Source of the DNA: Halorientalis regularis
GTDB taxonomy: Archaea > Halobacteriota > Halobacteria > Halobacteriales > Haloarculaceae
Reading direction: 5' to 3'
Length of the DNA: 64,000 nucleotides
Assembly (NCBI RefSeq): GCF_023698535.1
Contig: NZ_JALJCL010000001.1
Span: 1 to 64,000, forward strand
In this document: positions 10,130 through 18,570 of the stretch, one piece after another
Layout: every line of letters starts with the position of its first letter
Position numbering within the stretch: the stretch's first letter is position 1
Made by a program: the position numbers and the translations under genes
The notes under the pieces: model-generated
Seen by the model: the letters and a program-made list of their open reading frames with translations, nothing else
The model's database searches: none
What the model was told of the DNA's origin: nothing

Positions 10130-10624
10130 TCACTCTCGTTGCTCGAGAGCACGCCCGAGCGGATCGTCGTCCAACTCTTCACGGACCTCGGCGTAGGTGT
10201 CGATGAGGGCCGGATGTTCTGCAGCGAGGTAACTAAAGGCGATTTCGCGGAGCGCGTTGGCAGTTGATTCGTACTCGCCGGTTTCGACGAGATATCGGAG
10301 TAGTACGCTCAGGTCGTCGGACCGAGTGTTGAGGATATTCGAGCGGGTCTCTTGTTCGGTCGCTAACTGGGTCAACAACTCTCGGTCGAAGCCCGACGTA
10401 TCGGTTTCATCGAGGAGCTCGATATATCTGGTTTCGCTGACGTTCTCGTGTGGGCCAGCGACGACTGTCACCGGCTCCGGATCGGTGAGTTCGTCCGGGT
10501 CCTGTGCGATCCGTACGCGTGCCTCGAAGATCCGTTTTGTCTTGGCATCTGTGATCTGCAGCGTGGTTTCAGCCTGTGACTCCTCGGGTAGATGGTCTGC
10601 TGATGTGATGTAGTGGCTTGACAT
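10130..10624 (-). CDS. Uncharacterised 164-residue protein, first gene of the UbiD cassette
   Basis: I do not recognise the family. The N-terminal half looks like a small beta domain ('ETTLQITDAKTKRIFEARVR', 'EPVTVVAGPHENVSETRYIE'). The C-terminal half is helical and acidic, with 'YESTANALREIAFSYLAAEH' somewhat like a ribbon-helix-helix dimerisation segment. No membrane span or Cys cluster is visible. It is 3 bp upstream of the UbiD gene. A TATA-like gatatatgt at 10678-10686 would give a short leader of about 30 nt. A role as accessory subunit or regulator of the UbiD pair is inference from position only. Confidence 0.7.
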   Translation of the reverse strand: MSSHYITSADHLPEESQAETTLQITDAKTKRIFEARVRIAQDPDELTDPEPVTVVAGPHENVSETRYIELLDETDTSGFDRELLTQLATEQETRSNILNTRSDDLSVLLRYLVETGEYESTANALREIAFSYLAAEHPALIDTYAEVREELDDDPLGRALEQRE

Positions 10625-10677
10625 TACAGGGCCCCGATTGTTTCGTGAATGTTCTTGGGACTCTCCAGCGCCACTGT

Positions 10678-10686
10678 GATATATGT
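10678..10686 (-). promoter_or_regulatory. Probable TATA box of the UbiD cassette
   Basis: The sequence gatatatgt is the only TATA-like element in the 220-bp gap upstream of the cassette. Centred 58 bp from the ATG at 10624, it would give a transcript with a leader of about 30 nt. Confidence 0.4.
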
Positions 10687-10844
10687 ACCGTCAACGCACT
10701 CCGAAGCGACTGGCTCGGCGGTCACTTCCCGCTGTGTCGATGGGGCCGGTGTCCTGGCTCAACTGGATGCCGCAAAAATACCGTGCTCTGGGAAAGAAAT
10801 GACGACTTCGTTTTCGTTTCAATCGAAGGCGATGGACTGGCTGA

Positions 10845-11948
10845 TTAGTCGGTACTCGGTGAGCGGGTGGGCTCGTGGGAACTGCCAGTACTTCCAGCAG
10901 AAACACTCTCAGATCCCCAGCCCATGCTGCTACTGTGCAGGACAACACCTCCGTCGGTGGTAATCTGGACTGAGGCCGGACTCGTGACAGGCGAGATCGT
11001 ATCCTGCTGGGGCCGCTCGGTACTTATCCGGAGGTCCTGGGTGGAGCCATCGAAGTAGAGATAGCGAGTGGCGCCTGCTGTGAGCGAACTGTTCAAACTC
11101 ACCGTCCCAGTCGTTCCGTTGGAGTCCACTCGCACTGTTGCCGTACGTGGGACGACATCGCCTTCGGTGTGCGTGAGGGAGAGATACGAGTCGTTTTCCA
11201 CGTCGACGGCAAACTGGGCCTGCACGGTCGCACCCGAGGGCACGTTGGCTACCCAGTCCGGTTTGGAAACGCTCTCGACGCCGGCTTGGCGCAATCTGTA
11301 CTCATAGGACACCTGCTCACCGCCTCGAGTGAGTGTGACCGACAAGCTGTGAATCTGCCCGGTCTCGGTGACTACAAGACGGCCGTCGAACCGCTCAGCC
11401 GCAGGCATCGATGTGTCCGCATCCGATGCGCTATCAGCGGTCAAAACGATCAGCCCGTCACCGGCCGTCTGATTGGCTACCGTAAATTCGCCAACTGAGA
11501 GGAAGCCTTCGATCGCGGACAGACTAGTGAGTCGCTCCTCGGATCCATCGAGAACCCGATAGTTCGACTGCCCACCTGCGGACGTGCGGACGAATTGTGT
11601 GGTTTCGTTGCTCCACTGGTCGATAGCCGTGGATTGAGTGTCACCTACCGTCCCAGAGGCCGAGAGACGATGCGTTGCGAAGCCAGCCCCGATGACGAGA
11701 CGTGCGTCGATATCCATCTCCGCCGAGGACTCGTTGATCTGGAGGATAGCCCCATCAGCTGTCACAGCGTTCCGGTTCGCTTCGACGAGCGCTGACGCGT
11801 TTGACAGCGTCCCATTCGTGACGCCAGGCACCTGTTCGGTCGAGACGTTCGTCGGTTCGGAGGGCTCTGTTTCACCGCTCAAAACGCCCATGCAGCCCGC
11901 CAGTAGGAGAACTGGAACGAGTACGAGAAGGACAATTTGTCGTTTCAC
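10845..11948 (-). CDS. Secreted lipoprotein of the haloarchaeal DUF7537 type
   Basis: A 367-residue protein with an N-terminal Sec lipoprotein signal: MKRQIVLL, a hydrophobic core, then the lipobox 'LLLAGCMG' (Cys 19). The rest is Ser/Thr/Asp-rich beta-sheet-like sequence, with 'LSNASALVEANRNAVTADGA' typical of DUF7537 haloarchaeal lipoproteins, which are remotely LolA-like. It is expected to be anchored on the outer face of the cytoplasmic membrane. Function unknown. The Ser/Thr-rich C-terminus (last 20 residues) looks disordered. It is monocistronic, between the UbiD cassette and the divergently transcribed DUF2250-like gene. Confidence 0.8.
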   Translation of the reverse strand: MKRQIVLLVLVPVLLLAGCMGVLSGETEPSEPTNVSTEQVPGVTNGTLSNASALVEANRNAVTADGAILQINESSAEMDIDARLVIGAGFATHRLSASGTVGDTQSTAIDQWSNETTQFVRTSAGGQSNYRVLDGSEERLTSLSAIEGFLSVGEFTVANQTAGDGLIVLTADSASDADTSMPAAERFDGRLVVTETGQIHSLSVTLTRGGEQVSYEYRLRQAGVESVSKPDWVANVPSGATVQAQFAVDVENDSYLSLTHTEGDVVPRTATVRVDSNGTTGTVSLNSSLTAGATRYLYFDGSTQDLRISTERPQQDTISPVTSPASVQITTDGGVVLHSSSMGWGSESVSAGSTGSSHEPTRSPSTD

Positions 11949-12174
11949 AGTTGAACATTATCCCGGGTAATCAAAGTGGTTGAGTAAGAACAAAGATCTC
12001 TTTGTGTGTAACCTGTTCTCACGGCTCTGAGACTGAACTTCCCGTGTCGTATTCGAATTGATAGACGATGCTGTTGAACGGAGTTTGTCACGGCGAGGAA
12101 GCGCTCTCGTTCCTTGGTGATACACTGACCGACACGGTGGCTTCAAGCGAGCGACGGGTGTACTGGGAGCTAGG

Positions 12175-13044
12175 ATGGTCTCCGAGGCCGAGATCGAGCG
12201 CCTTCGGTTGGAAGCCGACACGATCATGACCCGCTATCAGACGGTCGAAGAAGCACTCCAGGACGCGCGAAATGAACCTGGCGACCATTGGGACGAGGAA
12301 GAACTCACGGTCACACTGGAGACCCCACAGGGTGAGTCCATCGAGGTCGTGCTGGATCTCGATCAAGACCCAGCGGCCAACGCTCAACAACGCTACGAAC
12401 GGGTGAAGGAGTTAGAAGCCGAGCTCGAACAGCAACAGGCCGTCGTCGGCCAGCTGGCCCCACTACCAGCCGATCCGGTGGCGTATCGCATTCTGTATCA
12501 TCTCGATACGGTGGAGGGGAACTATCCGCGGTCGATGGCCGGGCACCTCGATGCCGAACGGAAACAGGTCGAGGCACTGTGTGAGGAGATGGAAACAGCC
12601 GGCCTCCTGGAGCGCGTCGAGTCGGGGACAGTCAAGCAACGCCGTGTCAAGGCGAAGAAGGCCGACGAGGTCCGCCAGCACCACACCTACTACCGCCTCT
12701 CGCGTGAGGGCGATCATCTCCTGCGCTTTCTGGCAGACCGGGACGGGAAGAAGAACGTCCTCCGGCACTTGCCGGACGGACAGAAGATTGCAAAGCGACT
12801 GGCCCGCGGCGGCCCCGACTATCCGCGGATGACCGCCGAGGAACTGGACATGGACTTCGAGTACGTCCGCCACCTGTACCGTGCGCTTCGGCGCGTGGGA
12901 CTGGTGACTACCTACGAGGGGAGTACGATCAAGGCTAGCGAGCGCAAGCTGAAACCCAAAGACGAGACCCACCGCAAGCACACCTACTACGTGACGACAT
13001 CCGTGGCTGACGAATTGCTGCGGGAGTTAGACAAAGAGGATTGA
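12175..13044 (+). CDS. DUF2250-like tandem winged-helix protein
   Basis: A 289-residue protein. Residues about 1-85 are acidic and coiled, and include 'LDLDQDPAANAQQRYERVKE', reminiscent of the 'LDP..S..ENA..Y...KK' junction of NFACT/Rqc2 proteins. Residues about 95-185 and 195-285 look like two winged-helix repeats, each ending in a parallel segment ('HHTYYRLSREGDHLLRFL' and 'KHTYYVTTSVADELLREL'). The middle matches my memory of archaeal DUF2250 proteins, regarded as transcription regulators. A short gggag lies 6 bp before the ATG. It is divergent from the lipoprotein gene. Regulatory function is likely; its targets are unknown. Confidence 0.75.
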   Translation: MVSEAEIERLRLEADTIMTRYQTVEEALQDARNEPGDHWDEEELTVTLETPQGESIEVVLDLDQDPAANAQQRYERVKELEAELEQQQAVVGQLAPLPADPVAYRILYHLDTVEGNYPRSMAGHLDAERKQVEALCEEMETAGLLERVESGTVKQRRVKAKKADEVRQHHTYYRLSREGDHLLRFLADRDGKKNVLRHLPDGQKIAKRLARGGPDYPRMTAEELDMDFEYVRHLYRALRRVGLVTTYEGSTIKASERKLKPKDETHRKHTYYVTTSVADELLRELDKED

Positions 13045-13994
13045 ATTAGTCGTGGTTAGATAGTATTTAAATATGTAATTTATGAATTTGTAGCATGAAT
13101 ATAAACCCACGGCTGATTTTCGTGAGAAGATCATTCGACGTCAGAACGAGCACTCAAAACCCGAACTGATAGACGCTATGGCGGAGCGGGTCGGTGAACG
13201 GACAACAAGCGTCAACCCACTCACTACGGCGATGTTTTCCGAAGTTAGACCTGGGACACAACCTGTTGAGTATGCGCGTAGGAGTGATGATTATTCTAAT
13301 CAAGAACTAACAACCTCTCTTGGAATGTGCTCCGCGTTGGTTACTATTCATCTTGTTTCACTGTTGTCGGCACTATTCCGTGAGATACTATCGGGAGAAT
13401 TCGGGGTCTTCGGCGCCTGGCGCGTGTCCGGCACCTGTTTGGGCTGTCCGCTGTTCGTTAGTCTCAGTCACCACTCGGAGCGATGTCGTGGCTGGTGTCG
13501 TCCTCCGAGCGTCGCCAGCGCTGAAGAGCGAGGAGAACGGTGACGGTGATCGTGACAATACCTGCGAACTGTGTTCGAGTCGGACGCATACCTGTCCCTT
13601 GTGGGGACTGGATATTAAACGACGATCCGGTGTTTCAGAGCTAGAGACTCCGTCGGATGCCGTCGCGGATTCTTCGACGGCAGCGAGTACTCGGTCGGAT
13701 GGACAGACGCGCCACGGGATCATGGTTCCCAGCCGACATTGATCCACTGGAGCAAAGACGACCTCGGACTCGCTCCCTCGATGGGTGAACAGAGTCTGAA
13801 CTAGACGATCGGCTACGGATGTCTCTGACGCACACTCCAGATTCACCACGAGCGCGGGGCCGTAACTGAAGCCCTCCTCGACCATCTCTCGTGAAGGCCA
13901 TCTTGGGGACGGACCGCTCCCCGTCGAGCAGTGTGTCCATTGTTTATATTTTGGGGTGTGATTCCGGGTCGGAAACCCTGTTTCCCGTCTTAAT
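13045..13994. other. Gene-poor interval with decayed coding fragments
   Basis: No intact gene is convincing in these 950 bases. The first 60 bp are very AT-rich. On the plus strand an open frame from about 13096 reads coding-like protein ('FREKIIRRQNEHSKPELIDA') without a good start. On the minus strand, between about 13885 and 13640, a frame reads 'EEGFSYGPALVVNLECASET' and then degenerates, while a plausible upstream ATG at 13938-13940 is one base out of frame. Both look like relics of genes disrupted by frameshift or deletion. A TATA box for the next gene lies at 13942-13951. Confidence 0.45.
13942..13951 (+). promoter_or_regulatory. TATA box upstream of the LolA-like lipoprotein gene
   Basis: The sequence gtttatattt stands out in otherwise GC-rich DNA about 50 bp before the first start codon of the downstream gene. 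It predicts transcription from about 13973 with a short untranslated leader. Confidence 0.5.
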
Positions 13995-13997
13995 GTG

Positions 13998-15140
13998 ATG
14001 GGAACGGAAGATGGGAGTGTAATGTCCGCTGACGACTTTCCGCCCTCCAGATTGGTCGCGATGCTCGGAGCCCTCCTCCTGGTCTCCAGTGCCGTGACCG
14101 GTGCTGTCGCAATGGCAGCCCCGATAGGCAGTACACCGACCGCCGACGGACCATCTGACGTCTCCGATACGTCCGGCGAGGAGATCGTCGACACGTTCAA
14201 ACAGCGAGTCGACTCGATAGACACGCTGGTGCTGACCAAGACGACGAAAATGACCATGGACGGGAACCAAACCTCGACGACCGAGACGAAACTCTGGGCC
14301 GACTTCGAGACTGATCGAATCCGACGCGAAGTCGTCGGTTCCGGTTCTGGCTCGGAGACGATCACCGTCCGGAACGAAACCGGGACGATCACCTATCGAC
14401 CCGATGAGAACCAGTACAATACGTACGATGTGAGCTCGAACGTCTCGACGATGGCCACACGCATGGTCGGGTCCGCCGAGTTCGAGTACGAGGCCAGTGA
14501 GACAGTCGACGGCAACGAGGTCTATCGACTCCGTGCCATTCCGAACACCACGTCGGACCGGAATGCTGACGTAACGGGGACAGTCTGGGTCGACACCGAG
14601 ACGTACTTCCCGACGAAAGTGACCGTCGACACCGACACCGAGCGGATGAACTACACCATGACGATGCAGTTCTCGAACGTCAGCCTGAACGATGACCTGT
14701 CGGACTCGCGATTCACTATCGACATCCCGGCCAACGCCAGTGAGCCCGAGCCGCATCATCACGAACGACACACCTTCGATTCACTCTCGGACGTCCGTTC
14801 GGAAGCCGAAATGTCGGTGCCCTCACCCGAGGTTCCCGACGAATACGAGTTCGAGTCAGCCTATCTCTCCGAGGGCGACGACTACTCGGTAGTGCGCCTT
14901 CGTTACACGAACGGGTCAGACGGCGACGTGAGCCTCTCGAAGCGATCTGATACTGGCTACAACTACAGCGACAACGACGTGTTCGAGGCCGTCGACATCG
15001 GCAACCGGACTGGCTGGTACAACGAGTTCGACGGCAACTCGATCCTCATCTGGGAGTCTGCTAACCACACCTACACCCTCTATGGCGACCTCTCGAAATC
15101 GGAGACGATCGAGATAGCCGAGCCCATCGAGGGTGAATAA
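13998..15140 (+). CDS. Secreted LolA/DUF4367-like protein
   Basis: A 380-residue protein beginning with a signal-peptide-like segment ('LVAMLGALLLVSSAVTGAVA') after a short charged lead. The mature part resembles haloarchaeal LolA-like outer-surface proteins: 'VDTFKQRVDSIDTLVLTKT', many Asn-X-Ser/Thr sequons, then 'GTVWVDTETYFPTKVTVDT', the strand pattern of a lipoprotein-carrier beta barrel, followed by a DUF4367-like C-terminal half. It probably acts on the cell surface; the ligand is unknown. The start is ambiguous: GTG 13995, ATG 13998 and ATG 14022 are all in frame. I saw no lipobox Cys, so it is secreted or N-anchored rather than a clear lipoprotein. Confidence 0.78.
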   Translation: MGTEDGSVMSADDFPPSRLVAMLGALLLVSSAVTGAVAMAAPIGSTPTADGPSDVSDTSGEEIVDTFKQRVDSIDTLVLTKTTKMTMDGNQTSTTETKLWADFETDRIRREVVGSGSGSETITVRNETGTITYRPDENQYNTYDVSSNVSTMATRMVGSAEFEYEASETVDGNEVYRLRAIPNTTSDRNADVTGTVWVDTETYFPTKVTVDTDTERMNYTMTMQFSNVSLNDDLSDSRFTIDIPANASEPEPHHHERHTFDSLSDVRSEAEMSVPSPEVPDEYEFESAYLSEGDDYSVVRLRYTNGSDGDVSLSKRSDTGYNYSDNDVFEAVDIGNRTGWYNEFDGNSILIWESANHTYTLYGDLSKSETIEIAEPIEGE

Positions 15141-15501
15141 AGCGCGTGTTTCAGACCCTGCAATAGTGCGACCCGGTTGATATCCCCACACCCCCTATCC
15201 TGACATACCCGCCCCGGGTCAGAGGCGGGACACCCAGTATCTGACCACGGTTCAGAGCCGTCTCCGTTAGTCACCCGCTACTTCCAAACCCCCACCCCTC
15301 TTTTTGGCTCTTCCGTCGGACCGCGCCAGTTTCGGTTCGGGAGACCTCGTCGGTCTTCGACTGTTTTGAAGTCGGGTATGCCGAATCCCGTTTGCCCCCC
15401 GACGGTGACAGCCGCCGGTCTCTGTGGATACCAGTTCCGGCACTGCGTCAGGCCCCGAAACACGTCGGCGGGAGTCTTTAGGACACTGGAAGTAGTGCAC
15501 G

Positions 15502-15675
15502 ATGCTGACAGCTGCTGACGGTTGGTCTCTGGTACACGCTCCGACCGCCGATCAACAGTGCGCTGTCAGCTGGTCCCCCATGAAACGTACTGATACCGAC
15601 GCTCGTGACATCGCCGATCGGATCCGGGCACAACGGACCCGGCAGCACAACGGTTGCGACGACCCAGAAGGATAG
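15502..15675 (+). CDS. Possible 57-residue small protein
   Basis: An uninterrupted frame from an ATG at 15502 to TAG at 15675. Its start, MLTAADGWSLVHAPTADQQC, and the acidic/Arg-rich tail 'DARDIADRIRAQR' look more protein-like than the other frames here. It has two Cys residues but no zinc-knuckle pattern. A second in-frame ATG is at 15580. There is no clear TATA or Shine-Dalgarno, so this is a weak call and could be chance. Confidence 0.25.
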   Translation: MLTAADGWSLVHAPTADQQCAVSWSPMKRTDTDARDIADRIRAQRTRQHNGCDDPEG

Positions 15676-15825
15676 GCCACCCGACCCTCCTCACCCACAG
15701 GACCCTCGACGATTTTTCCGACTCCTTACCACTACGTCGAGGACACTGGTCCAGTCGCTGATAGACAGAATTGGAATCGGACTAGTCTCACGCCCCGTGG
15801 CACGATGTAGTGGCAGAAGACGCCC

Positions 15826-15999
15826 TCAAGAGACACTCACGAGGGCGTTCACGAGTCCGACGAGTGACATTTGGTGTTGTCGACTTCCGACGAAACACTC
15901 GACGGCAGCCTCGTGGTCGGTATCGGGCTCGATCGAGACACGATAGACGGCACGCGTGATACGCAAATCGACACGAGCGGACGACTCCGCTTGTTTCGG
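15826..15999 (-). pseudogene. Decayed coding remnant
   Basis: The minus-strand frame ending at TGA 15826-15828 reads convincing protein sequence ('ITRAVYRVSIEPDTDHEAAV' followed by 'VGSRQHQMSLVGLVNALVSV') but has no ATG or GTG. Upstream the same frame continues as plausible protein ('FPLGAQLPSRQFVGE') after a single in-frame TAG at 16000-16002. This looks like the 3' end of a gene inactivated by a stop codon and loss of its 5' part. The family is unrecognised. Confidence 0.4.
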
Positions 16000-16086
16000 C
16001 TACTCTCCGACGAATTGTCTGCTCGGTAGCTGTGCCCCGAGCGGGAATTTACTCGGGCTCGGTGGCCCGATAGCGAGGGCTGTGCG

Positions 16087-16461
16087 TCACTCGGGGCCCT
16101 GCCAGCGCGTGACCTCACCTGTCGCACCGTCGTCGCTCGCGAAGATCCGGACCGCCTCGCTGGCGGGGTCGGCGGCGACTTCGAGCGTGGTCCCGGCCCC
16201 GATCGTTTCGTCGTCAGCGAAGTTGCCAACCCGATCGGTGAACAGTCCCGGCGCTTCCTGTGGCTGTGCAAGGAGCGTATCCGCGTCGGTGTCCGACGTC
16301 ACTTCGGTGGTGAGGGTTCCGAGGTCGCCCCCCTCGGGTGGTTCGTAGGTGAACGACGGCACCTCGGGTGGGACAGCCTGTCTCGCTTCCCCGGCCGTGA
16401 GTTCGTCGGTCGGAACCCGAACCGTGGCCACGGGGTATTTCAGCAACGCCGAGCGAGACAC
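16087..16461 (-). CDS. Hypothetical protein resembling the C-terminal half of a type IV pilin; possibly truncated
   Basis: This 124-codon frame ends 'TIGAGTTLEVAADPASEAVR' and then 'EVTRWQGPE'. That is the beta-rich C-terminal pattern of haloarchaeal DUF1628 pilins, in which 'vGAGttL.v' leads to 'vrliy....t.vL..W'. No class III signal peptide or N-terminal hydrophobic helix is present. The frame is open up to about 16500 without an ATG, and the only start is GTG 16461. It may be the remnant of a pilin gene rather than an expressed protein. It is divergent from the polymerase gene. Confidence 0.4.
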   Translation of the reverse strand: MSRSALLKYPVATVRVPTDELTAGEARQAVPPEVPSFTYEPPEGGDLGTLTTEVTSDTDADTLLAQPQEAPGLFTDRVGNFADDETIGAGTTLEVAADPASEAVRIFASDDGATGEVTRWQGPE

Positions 16462-16570
16462 AGCCGACGACTGGCTCCAATCGTTCGCCTTCGCATGGAA
16501 TCAGCTAATCTGACCACTACCCGTTCCGCCGGGCGAGAGACTTAGGTGGGGGCGGTCCGAACCCCAGCGC

Positions 16571-17851
16571 ATGGACGGGCGGCTGCCGGGCGTCGACGAC
16601 GGCTCGCCGGAGCAGGTGATCTGTCACGTCGACATGGACTGCTTCTACGCCGCCTGCGAACGCCTCCGTGAGCCTGCCCTCGAGGACGAACCCCTCGTGG
16701 TCGGGATGGGCTACGAGTCCGGCGAGGCACACGGCGCAGTCGCCACCGCCAGCTACGAGGCCCGCGAGTTCGGCGTCGAGAGCGCCATGGCCATCTCGCA
16801 GGCGCTGGAACTGCTCCCCCGGAAGGTCGACGCCGTCGACGACCCGGAGATCGACCCCGAGGCGGCTGGCTTCTACCGGACGGTCGACCTGGACTACTAC
16901 GAGTCGGTCGCCAGCGAAGTCAAGACGATCCTGCACGACACCGCCGACACGGTGCGAGAGGTGAGCATCGACGAGGCCTACCTCGACGTGACCGAGACCG
17001 TGGAGTGGGCGGCGGCCGCCGAGTTCGGCCAGGACCTCAAGGACCGGATCGAGGAGGAGGTGGGTGTCGTCGCCAGCGTGGGGGTCGCACCGACGATGAG
17101 CGCGGCCAAGATCGCCAGCGACCACGACAAACCCGACGGGCTGGTGATCGTCGAACCCGGCGAAGTCCGGGCGTTCCTCGCACCGCTGGACGTTGCGGAG
17201 GTCCACAACGTCGGTCCCGTCACCGCCCGCGAACTCCGGTCGATGGGGGTGGAGACGGCCGGCGACCTCGCCGACGCCGATCCGGAGCGCCTCGAAGCCC
17301 GCTTCGGCGAACGCGGCCGCGAGATCTGGTCGTACGCCCGCGGCGAGGACGACAGACCCGTCGAACCCGTCGGGAAGCCAAAGAGCCTCTCCCGAGAGTC
17401 GGCGTTCACCGAAGCGACCGACGACGGCGAGCGCAAGCACGAACGGGTCCAGGCGCTGGCCGGCGACGTGGCCGAACGCGCGCGGAGCAAGGACGCGCTC
17501 TATCAGACCATCGGAATCAAGGTCGTCACGCCACCGTTCGACGTGCACACCCGCGCGGAGTCGCTCCCGGGGCCCGTCGAGGACGCCGACCTCGTAGAAG
17601 AGGTCGCGCTCGACCTCCTGACGGAATTCCACGACGACGAGGTGCGGAAGGTCGGCGTGCGCGTCTCCAATCTGGACTTTTCGGACGCCCAGCAGGCCAG
17701 CCTGGACGGCTTCGAGGACGCATCGGCGGGTGACGCAGGGACCGGTCGGCGGGAGAACCACTCGCTGGGCGCGTTTACCGAGCGGGACGACACACGGAAG
17801 GGCGACGACCAGGACCCGGAGGGGCAGACCTCGCTGGGCGAGTTCGAGTGA
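16571..17851 (+). CDS. dinB: Y-family DNA polymerase IV
   Basis: A 426-residue translesion polymerase. The N-terminal palm motif 'ICHVDMDCFYAACERLREP' supplies the first catalytic Asp. 'REVSIDEAYLDVTE' supplies the SIDE catalytic carboxylates. 'ASVGVAPTMSAAKIASDHDKPDG' and the HhH segment 'NVGPVTARELRSMGV' follow, then a little-finger domain. The last residues, 'GQTSLGEFE', fit a PCNA-interacting peptide (QxxLxxF), and a second similar 'HSLGAF' lies about 30 residues earlier. It is expected to bypass DNA lesions on the sliding clamp. A weak TATA-like cttagg is about 30 bp upstream of the ATG, fitting a leaderless message. Confidence 0.93.
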   Translation: MDGRLPGVDDGSPEQVICHVDMDCFYAACERLREPALEDEPLVVGMGYESGEAHGAVATASYEAREFGVESAMAISQALELLPRKVDAVDDPEIDPEAAGFYRTVDLDYYESVASEVKTILHDTADTVREVSIDEAYLDVTETVEWAAAAEFGQDLKDRIEEEVGVVASVGVAPTMSAAKIASDHDKPDGLVIVEPGEVRAFLAPLDVAEVHNVGPVTARELRSMGVETAGDLADADPERLEARFGERGREIWSYARGEDDRPVEPVGKPKSLSRESAFTEATDDGERKHERVQALAGDVAERARSKDALYQTIGIKVVTPPFDVHTRAESLPGPVEDADLVEEVALDLLTEFHDDEVRKVGVRVSNLDFSDAQQASLDGFEDASAGDAGTGRRENHSLGAFTERDDTRKGDDQDPEGQTSLGEFE

Positions 17852-17928
17852 CGGCTCTCGGGAACGGCGGACCAGACGGTTACGGCGAGACCGCACATTG
17901 TATTACCGGCGGGCGTCAGCGTCTGAAC

Positions 17929-18546
17929 ATGGACCCCGAGGACGTTCGCCAGGACTGGGCCGACCGTTCCGGGCGGTTCTCGCCCTCCTACTACGCCGAG
18001 ATCGGTCCCAACGAGGTGAGCGAGACCATCGGCCGCGTCCTCGACCACTACGCCATCGAGGACGCCAGCATCCTCGAAGTCGGCTGTGGCTGTGGCCGCC
18101 ACCTCGAACACCTCCGTCGACAGGGCTTCGAGAACCTCACCGGGATCGACATCAACCCGGACGCCTTCGAGGTCATGGGCGCCCACTATCCCGAACTGGT
18201 CGAGACCGGCACGTTCCTCGACGGTGCCCTCGAAGACCACCTGCCCGAGATGCCTGACGGGGCGTTCGACGCCATCTACACCGTCGAGACGCTCCAGCAC
18301 GTCCACCCCGACGACGTGTGGGTGTTCGACGAGTTTCAGCGGCTCACGACCGATCTGCTCGTGACCGCCGAAAACGAGGGGAACGGACCGAACCGCGGGC
18401 GAGGCGAGACCGACGTGAGCTACGTCGACGACGAGTTCCCGCTGTACCACCGCGACTGGAAACAGGTGTTCTCCGAACGTGGCTTCGCCCAGTTGATCCG
18501 CGAACCCACGAAGCGGGACACGATCCGCGTGTTTCGGGCCGTCTGA
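17929..18546 (+). CDS. Class I SAM-dependent methyltransferase
   Basis: A 205-residue protein with motif I 'ILEVGCGCGRHLEHLRRQGF', an acidic post-I 'GIDINPDAFEVM' and 'FDAIYTVETLQHVHPDDVW' as the motif IV region. It transfers a methyl group from SAM to an unknown acceptor. The open frame extends upstream to 17848, but a TATA-like attgtatta at about 17897-17905 lies 29 bp before the ATG at 17929 and 'MDPEDVRQDWADRSGRFSP' is a typical N-terminus, so I place the start there. It follows dinB by 77 bp in the same direction. Confidence 0.85.
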   Translation: MDPEDVRQDWADRSGRFSPSYYAEIGPNEVSETIGRVLDHYAIEDASILEVGCGCGRHLEHLRRQGFENLTGIDINPDAFEVMGAHYPELVETGTFLDGALEDHLPEMPDGAFDAIYTVETLQHVHPDDVWVFDEFQRLTTDLLVTAENEGNGPNRGRGETDVSYVDDEFPLYHRDWKQVFSERGFAQLIREPTKRDTIRVFRAV

Positions 18547-18570
18547 ATGGCCGACTGTCCCGCATCCGTC

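Larger units (their letters stand above)
15141..16086. other. Gene-poor interval of about 945 bp
   Basis: No long gene is supported. The first 350 bp show nothing I can interpret beyond a GC-rich spacer. The interval contains one possible 57-codon ORF (15502-15675, plus) and one decayed minus-strand coding remnant (15826-15999), both listed separately. Nearby open frames on either strand have compositions (Arg/Ser/Pro-rich) typical of antisense noise. Confidence 0.5.

Noticed and set aside
13178-13543. 121-codon plus-strand ORF starting MAERVGERTTS
   Set aside because: Only the first third and the sequence upstream of the ATG look protein-like; the rest is Ser/Cys/Arg-rich noise. Treated as a relic.
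13388-14392. 334-codon minus-strand frame across the LolA-like gene and the gap before it
   Set aside because: Its first part is antisense to the signal peptide and body of the LolA-like gene. Only a short internal stretch (13640-13885) looks coding and is reported as a relic.
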